Source: Modestobacter sp.
GTDB lineage: Bacteria; Actinomycetota; Actinomycetes; Mycobacteriales; Geodermatophilaceae
Direction: 5' to 3'
Assembly (NCBI GenBank): GCA_025963425.1
Contig: JAOPUQ010000248.1
Coordinates: 1-7,706 of the forward strand
DNA: 7,706 nucleotides
The notes under the pieces were generated by a model. It did no database searches. It was not told where the DNA came from and saw only the letters and a list, made by a program, of their open reading frames with translations. The position numbers and the translations under genes are program-made. Shown here one piece after another: positions 1-7,158 of this stretch; the stretch's first letter is position 1, and each line of letters starts with the position of its first letter.

Positions 1-1176
1 ATCATCTTCCCGCTGGTCATCTACGGCATGAAGGTGCTCTCGAGGCTGCAGGTCTGGACGACGCCGCTGTGGCTGATCCTGATGGTGATCCCGTTCGCCT
101 ACCTGCTGATCAGCCACCCCGAGTCCATCAACTCGTTCTTCGCCTACCGGGGCCAGGACGACGTCGCCCCGGACGTGGGGTCGGCGCTGCTGGCCGCCGG
201 CGTCTGCCTGTCGCTGATCGCCCAGATCGCCGAGCAGATCGACTACCTGCGGTTCATGCCGCCCAGGACGCCGGAGAACCGCCGCCGCTGGTGGACGGCG
301 ATGGTGCTGGCCGGCCCGGGCTGGGTCGTGTTCGGCGCGGTCAAGCAGGTGATCGGCCTGTTCCTGGCCGTGTACATCATCGCCACTGTGGCCGGCGGGG
401 CCGACGTCGCCAACCAGCCGGTGCACCAGTTCCTGGAGATCTACCAGGACATCATGCCGGGGTGGCTGGCGCTCACCCTCGCCGTCGTCCTCGTGGTGAT
501 CAGCCAGGTGAAGATCAACGTCACCAACGCCTACTCCGGCTCACTGGCCTGGACGAACTCCTTCACCCGGATCACCGGGCACTACCCGGGCCGGCTGGTG
601 TTCCTGGGCGTCAACCTGGCGATCGCACTGGTGCTGATGGAAGCCAACATGTTCGACTTCCTCAACACCATCCTCGGCTTCTACGCCAACTGCGGCATCG
701 CCTGGGTGGTCGTCGTGGCCAGCGACATCGCGATCAACAAGTACCTGCTGAACATCTCGCCCAGGGAGCCGGAGTTCCGCCGCGGGATGCTCTACGCGGT
801 CAACCCGGTCGGATTCGGCTCGATGATCGTCTCCGCCGGCGTCTCGATCCTGGTGTTCTTCGGCGGCCTGGGCGAGACACTGCGGCCCTACTCACCGCTG
901 GTGGCGATCGGGCTGGCGCTGGTGCTGCCGCCGGTGCTGGCCCTGGCCACCCGGGGCCGCTGGTACCTGCGCCGCACCGACGACGGCATCGACGCGCCGA
1001 TGTACGACGAGCTCGGCAATCCCTCCGGCCAGGCGATGACCTGCCACGTCTGCCGGCAGGACTACGAGCGCCCGGACATGGCCGCCTGCCAGACGCACGA
1101 CGCCTCGGTCTGCTCGCTGTGCCTGTCCACCGACCGCGCCCGCGACCACGTGCTGCCGGCGTCGTCCCGCGGCTAG
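1..1176 (+). CDS. NCS1-type purine/cytosine permease-like transporter with Cys-rich C-terminal tail (5' partial)
   Basis: The frame is open from the first base, so the gene begins upstream; the ATG at 28 is internal. The visible 391 residues carry about eight hydrophobic segments, near visible residues 14-38, 62-76, 101-129, 152-172, 196-210, 220-245, 263-285 and 297-314. The order and loop sequences (AEQIDYLRFMPP after one helix, QVKINVTNAYSGSLAW before another, a late NPVGFGS) resemble NCS1 permeases, which import nucleobases, allantoin or hydantoins with a cation across the cytoplasmic membrane. Family members run to roughly 450-520 residues, so about the first quarter is missing. The odd part is the tail after the last helix. 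It holds five cysteines at visible residues 348, 351, 363, 371 and 374, spaced CX2C-X11-C-X7-CX2C, which suggests a small metal-binding knob. The substrate cannot be told from sequence. The stop is TAG at 1174-1176. The transporter family is fairly sure; the zinc-binding role is inference. Confidence 0.88.
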   Translation: MIFPLVIYGMKVLSRLQVWTTPLWLILMVIPFAYLLISHPESINSFFAYRGQDDVAPDVGSALLAAGVCLSLIAQIAEQIDYLRFMPPRTPENRRRWWTAMVLAGPGWVVFGAVKQVIGLFLAVYIIATVAGGADVANQPVHQFLEIYQDIMPGWLALTLAVVLVVISQVKINVTNAYSGSLAWTNSFTRITGHYPGRLVFLGVNLAIALVLMEANMFDFLNTILGFYANCGIAWVVVVASDIAINKYLLNISPREPEFRRGMLYAVNPVGFGSMIVSAGVSILVFFGGLGETLRPYSPLVAIGLALVLPPVLALATRGRWYLRRTDDGIDAPMYDELGNPSGQAMTCHVCRQDYERPDMAACQTHDASVCSLCLSTDRARDHVLPASSRG

Positions 1177-1219
1177 TTCCACTCGCCACATCCGGACCCG
1201 GCGTTCCGAGCATCCGCAC

Positions 1220-1236
1220 CACCCGTCACACGGGTG
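1220..1236. promoter_or_regulatory. Perfect 7-bp inverted repeat (hairpin or operator candidate)
   Basis: CACCCGT at 1220-1226 and ACGGGTG at 1230-1236 are exact reverse complements around a CAC spacer. The repeat lies 44 bases after the permease stop and 46 bases before the helicase ATG. There is no T-run after it, so a classical intrinsic terminator is unlikely. It could be a weak hairpin terminator of the kind common in actinomycetes, or a binding site for a dimeric regulator. In a sequence this GC-rich, a 7-bp repeat may also be chance. Confidence 0.3.
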
Positions 1237-1274
1237 ACCGAGGGTCCCAGGTCTGTCGCCGCCGCCCGGTACAC

Positions 1275-1284
1275 AGGAGTCATG
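1275..1284 (+). promoter_or_regulatory. Ribosome binding site and ATG start of the helicase gene
   Basis: AGGAG at 1275-1279 precedes ATG at 1282-1284. The gap is only two bases, which is shorter than usual, but this is the only Shine-Dalgarno-like run in the leader. The frame stays open upstream to a GTG at 1234. That GTG has no purine-rich site before it and sits inside the inverted repeat at 1220-1236. Translation from it would add 16 residues of unremarkable composition. ATG 1282 is therefore preferred. Confidence 0.6.
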
Positions 1285-4200
1285 GGCGACACCGCGGACC
1301 TCCAGCTCGAACCGATCGACCCTGCGGTCACGTCGGCCCGCGTCTCGATCGACCTCTCCTCGGTCCCGGTGCTCAGCTACGCGCTGGCCCACAACGGCGT
1401 CCCGGTGGTCTCGCAGCTGACCCTCACCGGCAGTGGCGCAGCGGTCCGGAACGCGAGCGTCCACGTCGGCGTGCGCGACGCGCAGGGGCCGATCGGGGCC
1501 CCGGTCGAGCTGCTGGCCGACGTCGACCCGGGCCGCACCACCGTGCTCACCGACGTCGGCCTCCGCCTCGACCCGGCCGCCATGCTGCAGGTCGAGGAGC
1601 GCCGTCCCGGCTGGCTCACCGTCTCGGTCGAGAAGGACGGCGCGGTGCTCGGCTCCGCGCGGGTTCCGGTCCTCGTCCTGGCCGCCGCGCAGTGGCTGGC
1701 CACTCCCCTGTCGCTGGCCATGGAGATGCTGGCCGCGCACGTGCTGCCCAACCACCCGTCGATCACCGCACTGGTCGCCGAGGCCGCCGAGCTGCTTCGG
1801 GCGGAGACCGACAACCCCTCGCTCGAGGGCTACCAGTCCGGCGCCGGCCGGGTGGACCAGATCGCCGCGGCGGTCTGCGAGGCGATGCAGCGCCGCGACG
1901 TCCGGTACAGCGAGCCGCCGGCCAGCTGGGCCGACGTCGGCCAGAAGGTCCGCTCGCCCGGCGAGGTGCTCGACGGCCGCGTCGGCACCTGCCTGGACAC
2001 CGTCGTCGTCCTGGCCGCCGCGCTGGAGCAGGCCGGCATCCGGCCGCTGATCTGGATGGTCGAGGGGCACGCGTTCCTCGGCTACTGGCGCGAGGAGATG
2101 TCCACGCAGAGCGCCGCGACCACCGACGTCGCCAGCCTGGTCAACCTGATCGACCTCGGCCTGATCCGGCTGGTCGAGACCACCATGCTCACCACCCGCG
2201 CGGAGCCGGCGGGCTTCGACCAGCTGCACCGCCCGCCCTACGCCGGCTGGCTCACCGGCAGCCTGGACCGGGTCATCGGCGTCACCGACGTCTACCGCGC
2301 CCGCCGCGACGGCGTCCTCCCGCTGCCGGCCCGCACCCGGGACGCCGACGGGAACGTGCAGGTCCTCGAGTACCGGCCGGCGGTGCACAGCGCGCCGGCC
2401 CGGACGACGGACGCCGGGACGACGCCTCCCGGAACGCCCCGCGAGGCCGCCCCGCCGCGGATCGCGCAGTGGAAGAACGCGCTGCTCGACCTGAGCCTGC
2501 GCAACCGGCTGATCAACTACACCGAGCGGTCCGGGCTCTCGCTCGCCGTGCCCGACGCGCACCTGGCCGACCTGGAGGACATGGTCAACGGCGGGACGGC
2601 GATCACGCTGCTCCCCAGCGACCAGCTCGCCGCCGTCCAGCGCGAACGCGGGCTGCGCTCGGCCCGGGAGCTGCCGCAGGACCAGCTCGCCGACCTGCTC
2701 CTCGACCGCCGCGGCGTGTACGTCGACGTCCCCGGGGCCTCCTACGTCCCGCGGATGCGGGCGCTGGCCTACCGGGCGAAGACGGTGATCGAGGAGACCG
2801 GCGCGAACAACCTGCACCTGGCGCTGGGCAGCCTGGCGTGGGAGCTGGACGGCCGTCCGCTGCGTTCGCCGCTGATCCTGCTGCCCGTCGTCCTCAAGCC
2901 GGCCTCGCGCAACGGCGCCTACCGGCTGACGCTCGACGAGTCGGGCACCAGCACGCCCAACTACTGCCTGCTGGAGAAGCTGCGCCAGCTGCACGGGCTC
3001 ACCGTGCCCGGGCTGGCCGAGCCGGCCGTCGACGGCACGGGGATCGACCTGGACGCCGCGCTGCAGGCGATGCGCGTCGCGGTGGCCGAGCGCGGGCTGC
3101 CCTACCGGGTCGAGCCGACCGCCGACCTGGCGATCCTGGCGTTCGCGAAGTTCCGGCTGTGGAAGGACCTCGACGAGCACTGGGCCGACCTGACCGCCAA
3201 CCCACTGGTCGCGCACCTGGTGCACTCCCCCACCGAGCCGTTCCCCGACCCGGTGCCCGCGCCCGACGCCCCGGACCTCGACGAGCTCGCCGCCGCGGTG
3301 CCGGTGTCCGCGGACGCCTCGCAGCTGACCGCGGTCGCCGAGGCCGCCGCGGGCCGCACGTTCGTGCTCGAGGGCCCGCCCGGCACCGGCAAGTCCCAGA
3401 CCATCACCAACCTGCTCACCCGCGCGGTCGCCGACGGCAAGCGGGTGCTGTTCGTCGCCGAGAAGCGGGCGGCGCTGGACGTCGTCTCCCGGCGGCTCGA
3501 CGCCGTCGGCATGGGGCCGTTCGCCCTGGACCTGCACGACAAGGGCAGCCGCCCGGCGGTCGTCCGCGCCCAGGTCCGGGCCGCGCTGGAGCACGCCGTC
3601 GAGGTCGACGAGCAGGGCTTCACCGCGGACGGCGAGGACCTGCGCTCGGCGCGCCGCGCGCTGACCCGCTACGCGTCCCGACTGCACCAGCCCAACCCCG
3701 CCGGGCTGTCGCTGTACAGCGCGCACACCGGCGTGCTCGCCGCCGGCGATGCGGTGCCGGCGCTCCCGGTGGACCCGGCCGCCGTCGCCGGGCTGAGCGC
3801 GGAATCGACCGCGGCGGTGCGCCGCGCGCTCGCCGGCCTGCCGGACGTCGCCGACCTGGCCCGGCCACGCCCCGGGCACCCGTGGGCGTTCGTCGACACC
3901 GCGGACGTCGACGTCGACGCGGTGCAGCGGGCCTCCCTGGCCCTCAACGACGCCATCGGCCCCGACCCCGTCGACCCCCGGCTGGTCCCGGCGCTGCGGA
4001 CGGCCCGGACTCCGGATGACTTCGACGTGCTGGCCGCGCTGCTGACCGGCCTCCCGGTCGGGCTCGACGTGCTCGACGAAGCGCGGACGCGCCGCTGGGC
4101 GGCCGCGGTCAGCGGGATGTCGGCGGAGGTGGCGGCCTTCGCCGCGGCGCAGCACCCATATCTGGACGTCGTCACGCCGGCCGCGCTGGACCTCCCGCTG

Positions 4201-6057
4201 GTCACCGTGCACGCCGCCGCCGAGGAGGCAGCGCAGTCGGGCTGGTTCGGGCGCAAGAACCGGCTGACCGCCGTCCGGGACCAGCTGGCCGGCGTGCTCC
4301 GGCCCGGCGTGGAGGTCGAGCCCAGGCAGGTGCCCGCGGTGACCGGCGCCCTGCTGCAGGTCCAGCACGCCGCCCGCGAACTGGGCCGCCGGGCCGGGGA
4401 GATCCCCGGGCTGCAGGTGCCGCAGGCGTGGAACCCGCTGACCGACCCCGGGCTCGTCGACCGGCAGGCCGGCTGGCTCCGCCGGGCGGGCGCCGCGGTC
4501 GAGGGCACCGACGGCTTCCCCGGCGCGCTGCGCGGGCTGCTCGCAGCCGGTCTTCTCACGGACCCGGCGGCAGCGGAGCGGGTCTCGGGGATCCGGGACG
4601 CGGTGGCGTCGCTGATCGCGGCCTGCCGCACCTCGGCTGCGGCCCTGGCCGCGTGGGCCGGCGACACCGGGCTCACCGTGCAGTGGGCCGCGACCCGCAT
4701 CGAGCGGGCGACCTCGGCGCCCGGGCTGCCGTCACTGCGCCGGTGGCTGGACCTGGTCGCCGGGCTCGAGCCACTGCGCGCCGCCGGGCTGACCGAGGCG
4801 CGGGCCTCGCTGCTGTCCGGCGCGGTGCCGGCCGACGACGCGGTCCGGTCCCTCGACCGCGGGCTGTCCCTCGCCTCGGTGACCGAGCGCAAGGCGGCGA
4901 CCGGGCTGGCGGCCTTCGACGCCCCGGTGCACGAACGGGCCATCCAGCGGTTCACCGCCGCGTCGCGGGCGGTCCGCGCGCACCTGACGGCGGCCCTGCC
5001 GGCCTCCGTCGTCGAATCCCGCTCCTTCGACGTGGCCGCCCGCGGCGGCCGGGTCGGTGCGTTGCAGCGGGAGCTCAACCGCCAGCGCGGCGGGCTGGGT
5101 GTGCGCGGGCTGCTCGCCGAGTACGGCGACCTGATCACCGCCGTCCTGCCGTGCGTGCTGGTCAGCCCCGACTCGGTGGCCCGGTTCTTCCCCGCGCAGG
5201 CCGCGCTGTTCGACCTGGTGGTGTTCGACGAGGCATCCCAGATCCGGGTGGCGGACGCGGTCGGAGCGCTGGGCCGGGCGCGGGCCGCCGTGGTGGTCGG
5301 CGACAGCAAGCAGATGCCGCCGACGTCGTTCGCCGAACCGTCGTCCGGTTCCGACGACGACGTGTTCGACGACGACCTCACCACCGCGGTGGAGGACGAG
5401 GAGTCGATCCTCTCCGAGTGCGTGCAGGCGCGGGTGCCGCGGCAGTGGCTGTCGTGGCACTACCGCAGCCAGGACGAGTCGCTGATCGCGTTCAGCAACG
5501 GCCAGTACTACGAGAACCGGCTGTCGTCCTTCCCGGCGCCGGTGCACGGTCGCGCCACCCCGGGTGTCGACGGGCACGGGGTGTCGCTGGTCAGGGTGAA
5601 CGGGACGTTCCACCGGTCGGGTGCGGGCAGGCTGCTGCGCACCAACCCGGTGGAGGCCGAGGCGATCGTGGCGGAGATCCGCCGACGGTTCGCGGCCTCG
5701 CCCGATGAGCTGCCCTCCCTCGGCGTGGTCACCTTCAACGCCCAGCAGCGCGCCTACATCGAGGCGCTGCTGCGCGACGCCGGCGACGAGCGGCTGGTCG
5801 AGGCGCTGGACCGCACCGACGGCGAGGGGCTGTTCGTCAAGAACCTGGAGAACGTGCAGGGCGACGAGCGGGACGCCGTGTTCTTCTCCACCGCCTTCAG
5901 CGTCAACGAGCGCGGGGCGCTGCCGCTGAACTTCGGGCCGCTGAACAAGGCCGGCGGTGAGCGGCGGCTGAACGTGGCGATCACCCGGGCGCGGCGGCAG
6001 GTGGTGGTGTTCTCCTCCTTCGACCCGGCGATGCTGCGGGCGGAGGAGACGTCATAG
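1282..6057 (+). CDS. DUF4011 domain / superfamily 1 (Upf1-like) DNA helicase with N-terminal transglutaminase-like domain; helicase half of a split defence-type helicase-nuclease
   Basis: This is 1591 residues from ATG 1282. Residues ~10-150 look beta-rich and end in the family's AAAQWL stretch. Residues ~150-345 carry PNHP (156-159), GYQ (183-185), GTCLD with C237, EGHAF with H263, and E299, resembling a transglutaminase/papain-type Cys-His domain. The DUF4011 signature WKNALLDLSLRNRLINY lies at ~397-413. Helicase motifs: SQLTAV Q-motif just before Walker A GPPGTGKS (698-705, K704); Walker B DEAS (D1316, E1317); GDSKQMPP (1340-1347); HYRS (1393-1396); QGDERD (1526-1531); RLNVAITRAR (1562-1571). 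The DEAS Walker B and order of motifs fit SF1 Upf1/senataxin-like enzymes, which translocate on nucleic acid using ATP. About 610 residues separate Walker A from Walker B. The protein stops at TAG 6055-6057, where family members normally continue into the nuclease domain. All motifs look intact, so it should be an active ATPase. A phage-defence role is inferred from architecture. Confidence 0.93.
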   Translation: MGDTADLQLEPIDPAVTSARVSIDLSSVPVLSYALAHNGVPVVSQLTLTGSGAAVRNASVHVGVRDAQGPIGAPVELLADVDPGRTTVLTDVGLRLDPAAMLQVEERRPGWLTVSVEKDGAVLGSARVPVLVLAAAQWLATPLSLAMEMLAAHVLPNHPSITALVAEAAELLRAETDNPSLEGYQSGAGRVDQIAAAVCEAMQRRDVRYSEPPASWADVGQKVRSPGEVLDGRVGTCLDTVVVLAAALEQAGIRPLIWMVEGHAFLGYWREEMSTQSAATTDVASLVNLIDLGLIRLVETTMLTTRAEPAGFDQLHRPPYAGWLTGSLDRVIGVTDVYRARRDGVLPLPARTRDADGNVQVLEYRPAVHSAPARTTDAGTTPPGTPREAAPPRIAQWKNALLDLSLRNRLINYTERSGLSLAVPDAHLADLEDMVNGGTAITLLPSDQLAAVQRERGLRSARELPQDQLADLLLDRRGVYVDVPGASYVPRMRALAYRAKTVIEETGANNLHLALGSLAWELDGRPLRSPLILLPVVLKPASRNGAYRLTLDESGTSTPNYCLLEKLRQLHGLTVPGLAEPAVDGTGIDLDAALQAMRVAVAERGLPYRVEPTADLAILAFAKFRLWKDLDEHWADLTANPLVAHLVHSPTEPFPDPVPAPDAPDLDELAAAVPVSADASQLTAVAEAAAGRTFVLEGPPGTGKSQTITNLLTRAVADGKRVLFVAEKRAALDVVSRRLDAVGMGPFALDLHDKGSRPAVVRAQVRAALEHAVEVDEQGFTADGEDLRSARRALTRYASRLHQPNPAGLSLYSAHTGVLAAGDAVPALPVDPAAVAGLSAESTAAVRRALAGLPDVADLARPRPGHPWAFVDTADVDVDAVQRASLALNDAIGPDPVDPRLVPALRTARTPDDFDVLAALLTGLPVGLDVLDEARTRRWAAAVSGMSAEVAAFAAAQHPYLDVVTPAALDLPLVTVHAAAEEAAQSGWFGRKNRLTAVRDQLAGVLRPGVEVEPRQVPAVTGALLQVQHAARELGRRAGEIPGLQVPQAWNPLTDPGLVDRQAGWLRRAGAAVEGTDGFPGALRGLLAAGLLTDPAAAERVSGIRDAVASLIAACRTSAAALAAWAGDTGLTVQWAATRIERATSAPGLPSLRRWLDLVAGLEPLRAAGLTEARASLLSGAVPADDAVRSLDRGLSLASVTERKAATGLAAFDAPVHERAIQRFTAASRAVRAHLTAALPASVVESRSFDVAARGGRVGALQRELNRQRGGLGVRGLLAEYGDLITAVLPCVLVSPDSVARFFPAQAALFDLVVFDEASQIRVADAVGALGRARAAVVVGDSKQMPPTSFAEPSSGSDDDVFDDDLTTAVEDEESILSECVQARVPRQWLSWHYRSQDESLIAFSNGQYYENRLSSFPAPVHGRATPGVDGHGVSLVRVNGTFHRSGAGRLLRTNPVEAEAIVAEIRRRFAASPDELPSLGVVTFNAQQRAYIEALLRDAGDERLVEALDRTDGEGLFVKNLENVQGDERDAVFFSTAFSVNERGALPLNFGPLNKAGGERRLNVAITRARRQVVVFSSFDPAMLRAEETS

Positions 6058-6076
6058 GAGGTGATCAAGCACCTCC
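6055..6076 (+). promoter_or_regulatory. Stop/restart junction: amber codon overlapped by anti-SD-complementary sequence and SD-masking hairpin
   Basis: TAG 6055-6057 ends the helicase frame; the next frame, identical in phase, restarts at GTG 6061. AGGAGGTGATC (6056-6066) is an exact 11-base complement of the conserved 3' end of 16S rRNA (GATCACCTCCT). GGAGGTG (6057-6063) and CACCTCC (6070-6076) are exact inverted repeats with a six-base loop, so in RNA the Shine-Dalgarno core and the GTG would be base-paired. A second GGAGGAG lies at 6042-6048, 12 bases before GTG. This would suit a downstream gene translated only when ribosomes arriving from the helicase gene open the hairpin. No ATG, GTG or TTG sits at the usual 5-9 bases after the strong site, so it may act on terminating ribosomes rather than on free subunits. 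The base pattern is direct observation; the function is inference. Confidence 0.5.
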
Positions 6077-7158
6077 GGGCGTACCTGGACCTGGAGGCGC
6101 TGGGCACCGACGCGCTGCCGCGGGACTCCCGGTTCGCCTCCATCCCCGACCGGCACCGCGAGGAGGTGGCCGCGGCGCTGCGTTCCCGTGGCTTGGTGGT
6201 GCGCACGGACGTCGGGCTGTCGGAGTTCAAGGTCGACCTGGCGGTTGCCTTGCCGTCAGCGCCTGACGCCCCCGTGATGGCGGTGCTGCTGGACGGGCCC
6301 GCGTGGGCGCGGCGGCGGACGGTCGGCGACCGCGACGGTCTGCCGGTCGAGGTGCTGAGCGGGATGCTGCGCTGGCCGGCGGTGGAGCGGGTGTGGCTGC
6401 CCTCCTGGCTCGCCGACCACGACGCGGTGCTCGACCGGCTGGTGGCTGCGGCCCAGACCGCGGTCGTCGCGCCCGCCCCGGCACCTCCTGCCCCAGCGGC
6501 CGCCCCCGAGCCCGCCACCATCACTGCTGCACGGGAGCCGGAGCCGGAGCTCGTCACGGACGTGCCGGTGGCTGAGGCGCCGGTGGCGCCGGAACCAGCG
6601 CCGGTGCACACCCTGGACGGCGAGGAGCCGTTCGTGCCGTGGACGCCGGAGCCGGCCGGCGACAAGGGGATGCTCGACCGGATCGCGAATCCGCGCGGGG
6701 CCGAGAAGGTCCGCGCCGTGATGCTGGCCGGGGTGGCGGCCGAAGGCCCGATCCACGTCGACCGGCTGGCCCGGCTGACGGCAGGTGCGTTCGGGCTGAC
6801 CCGGGTGCTGCGGGCGCGCCTGGACGCGCTGGGCGCCCTGGTGGCCGCCGAGGCCCGAGCAGGCGACTTCGTCTGGCCCGAGGGGCTGGACCGGTCGACG
6901 TGGACGGCGTTCCGCCGCGACCCGGACGCCGAGCGTCCGATGGAGCAGGTGGCCCCGGAGGAGCTCGGCAACGCGATGGTGGCGCTGTGCCGGGCGAGCG
7001 CGGGGATGACGAAGGACGAGCTGTTCGCCGCGACCCTGGAGGTCTTCGGCTACCGCCGCCGCACGGCCGCGCAGCTGGCTGTCCTCGAGTCGGCGCTGGC
7101 CGCCGGGACCGCGGCCGGCCGGCTGACCGAGTCGCCGTCCGGCCTGCTCACCGCCTGA
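6061..7158 (+). CDS. Vsr-like (REase_MTES_1575-type) endonuclease domain plus DUF3320; nuclease half of the split helicase-nuclease
   Basis: This is 365 residues from GTG 6061; the stop is TGA at 7156-7158. Residues ~1-135 match the restriction-endonuclease-fold domain that follows DUF4011 helicases: KHLRAYLDLEA at the start, HREEVAAAL (E34/E35), GLSEFKVDLAVA (D59), LLDGPAW (D78), GDRDGLP (90-92) and ERVWLPSWL. It probably cuts DNA with divalent metal, D59 and D78 being the likely metal ligands. Residues ~137-190 are a low-complexity Pro/Ala/Glu linker. Residues ~191-365 match DUF3320 (PFVPW, EGPIHVDRLARL at ~228, ELGNAMVAL at ~301, FGYRRR), perhaps a winged-helix-like DNA-binding part. It shares the helicase gene's frame, separated by TAG and GAG, so it looks like the displaced C-terminus of one ancestral protein; readthrough would give 1958 residues. 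Domain identity is strong. Whether it is made as a separate subunit, by readthrough or not at all is open, and GTG 6061 is the only plausible start near the junction. Confidence 0.85.
   Translation: MIKHLRAYLDLEALGTDALPRDSRFASIPDRHREEVAAALRSRGLVVRTDVGLSEFKVDLAVALPSAPDAPVMAVLLDGPAWARRRTVGDRDGLPVEVLSGMLRWPAVERVWLPSWLADHDAVLDRLVAAAQTAVVAPAPAPPAPAAAPEPATITAAREPEPELVTDVPVAEAPVAPEPAPVHTLDGEEPFVPWTPEPAGDKGMLDRIANPRGAEKVRAVMLAGVAAEGPIHVDRLARLTAGAFGLTRVLRARLDALGALVAAEARAGDFVWPEGLDRSTWTAFRRDPDAERPMEQVAPEELGNAMVALCRASAGMTKDELFAATLEVFGYRRRTAAQLAVLESALAAGTAAGRLTESPSGLLTA

Noticed and set aside
1234..1281. GTG at 1234 as the helicase start
   Set aside because: No purine-rich site before it and it lies within the inverted repeat; ATG 1282 has AGGAG directly before it.
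3904..3918. GACGTC/GTCGAC tandem and palindromic run
   Set aside because: It encodes the alternating Asp-Val stretch of the helicase insertion with preferred GC-rich codons; no reason to call it a regulatory repeat.
69..4019. Very long open frame on the plus strand, 1316 codons, overlapping the permease and the helicase
   Set aside because: It spans two real genes and their gap, its product is an Arg/Pro/Gly/Ala-rich string with no motifs, and it arises from the GC-rich third positions of the real genes.
892..4368. Long minus-strand open frame, 1158 codons, opposite the helicase
   Set aside because: It is antisense to clearly conserved helicase and DUF4011 motifs, its composition is rich in Arg, Gly, Val and Gln, and it has no recognisable domain; a GC-driven shadow.
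3669..5384. Minus-strand open frame of 571 codons, Ser/Arg/Ala-rich
   Set aside because: Low-complexity product typical of the antisense frame of a GC-rich gene; no start signal or domain.
5341..5403. Acidic run (SDDDVFDDD and onward) after helicase motif III
   Set aside because: An acidic loop before the ESILSEC segment seems normal for this family, so it was not listed as unusual.
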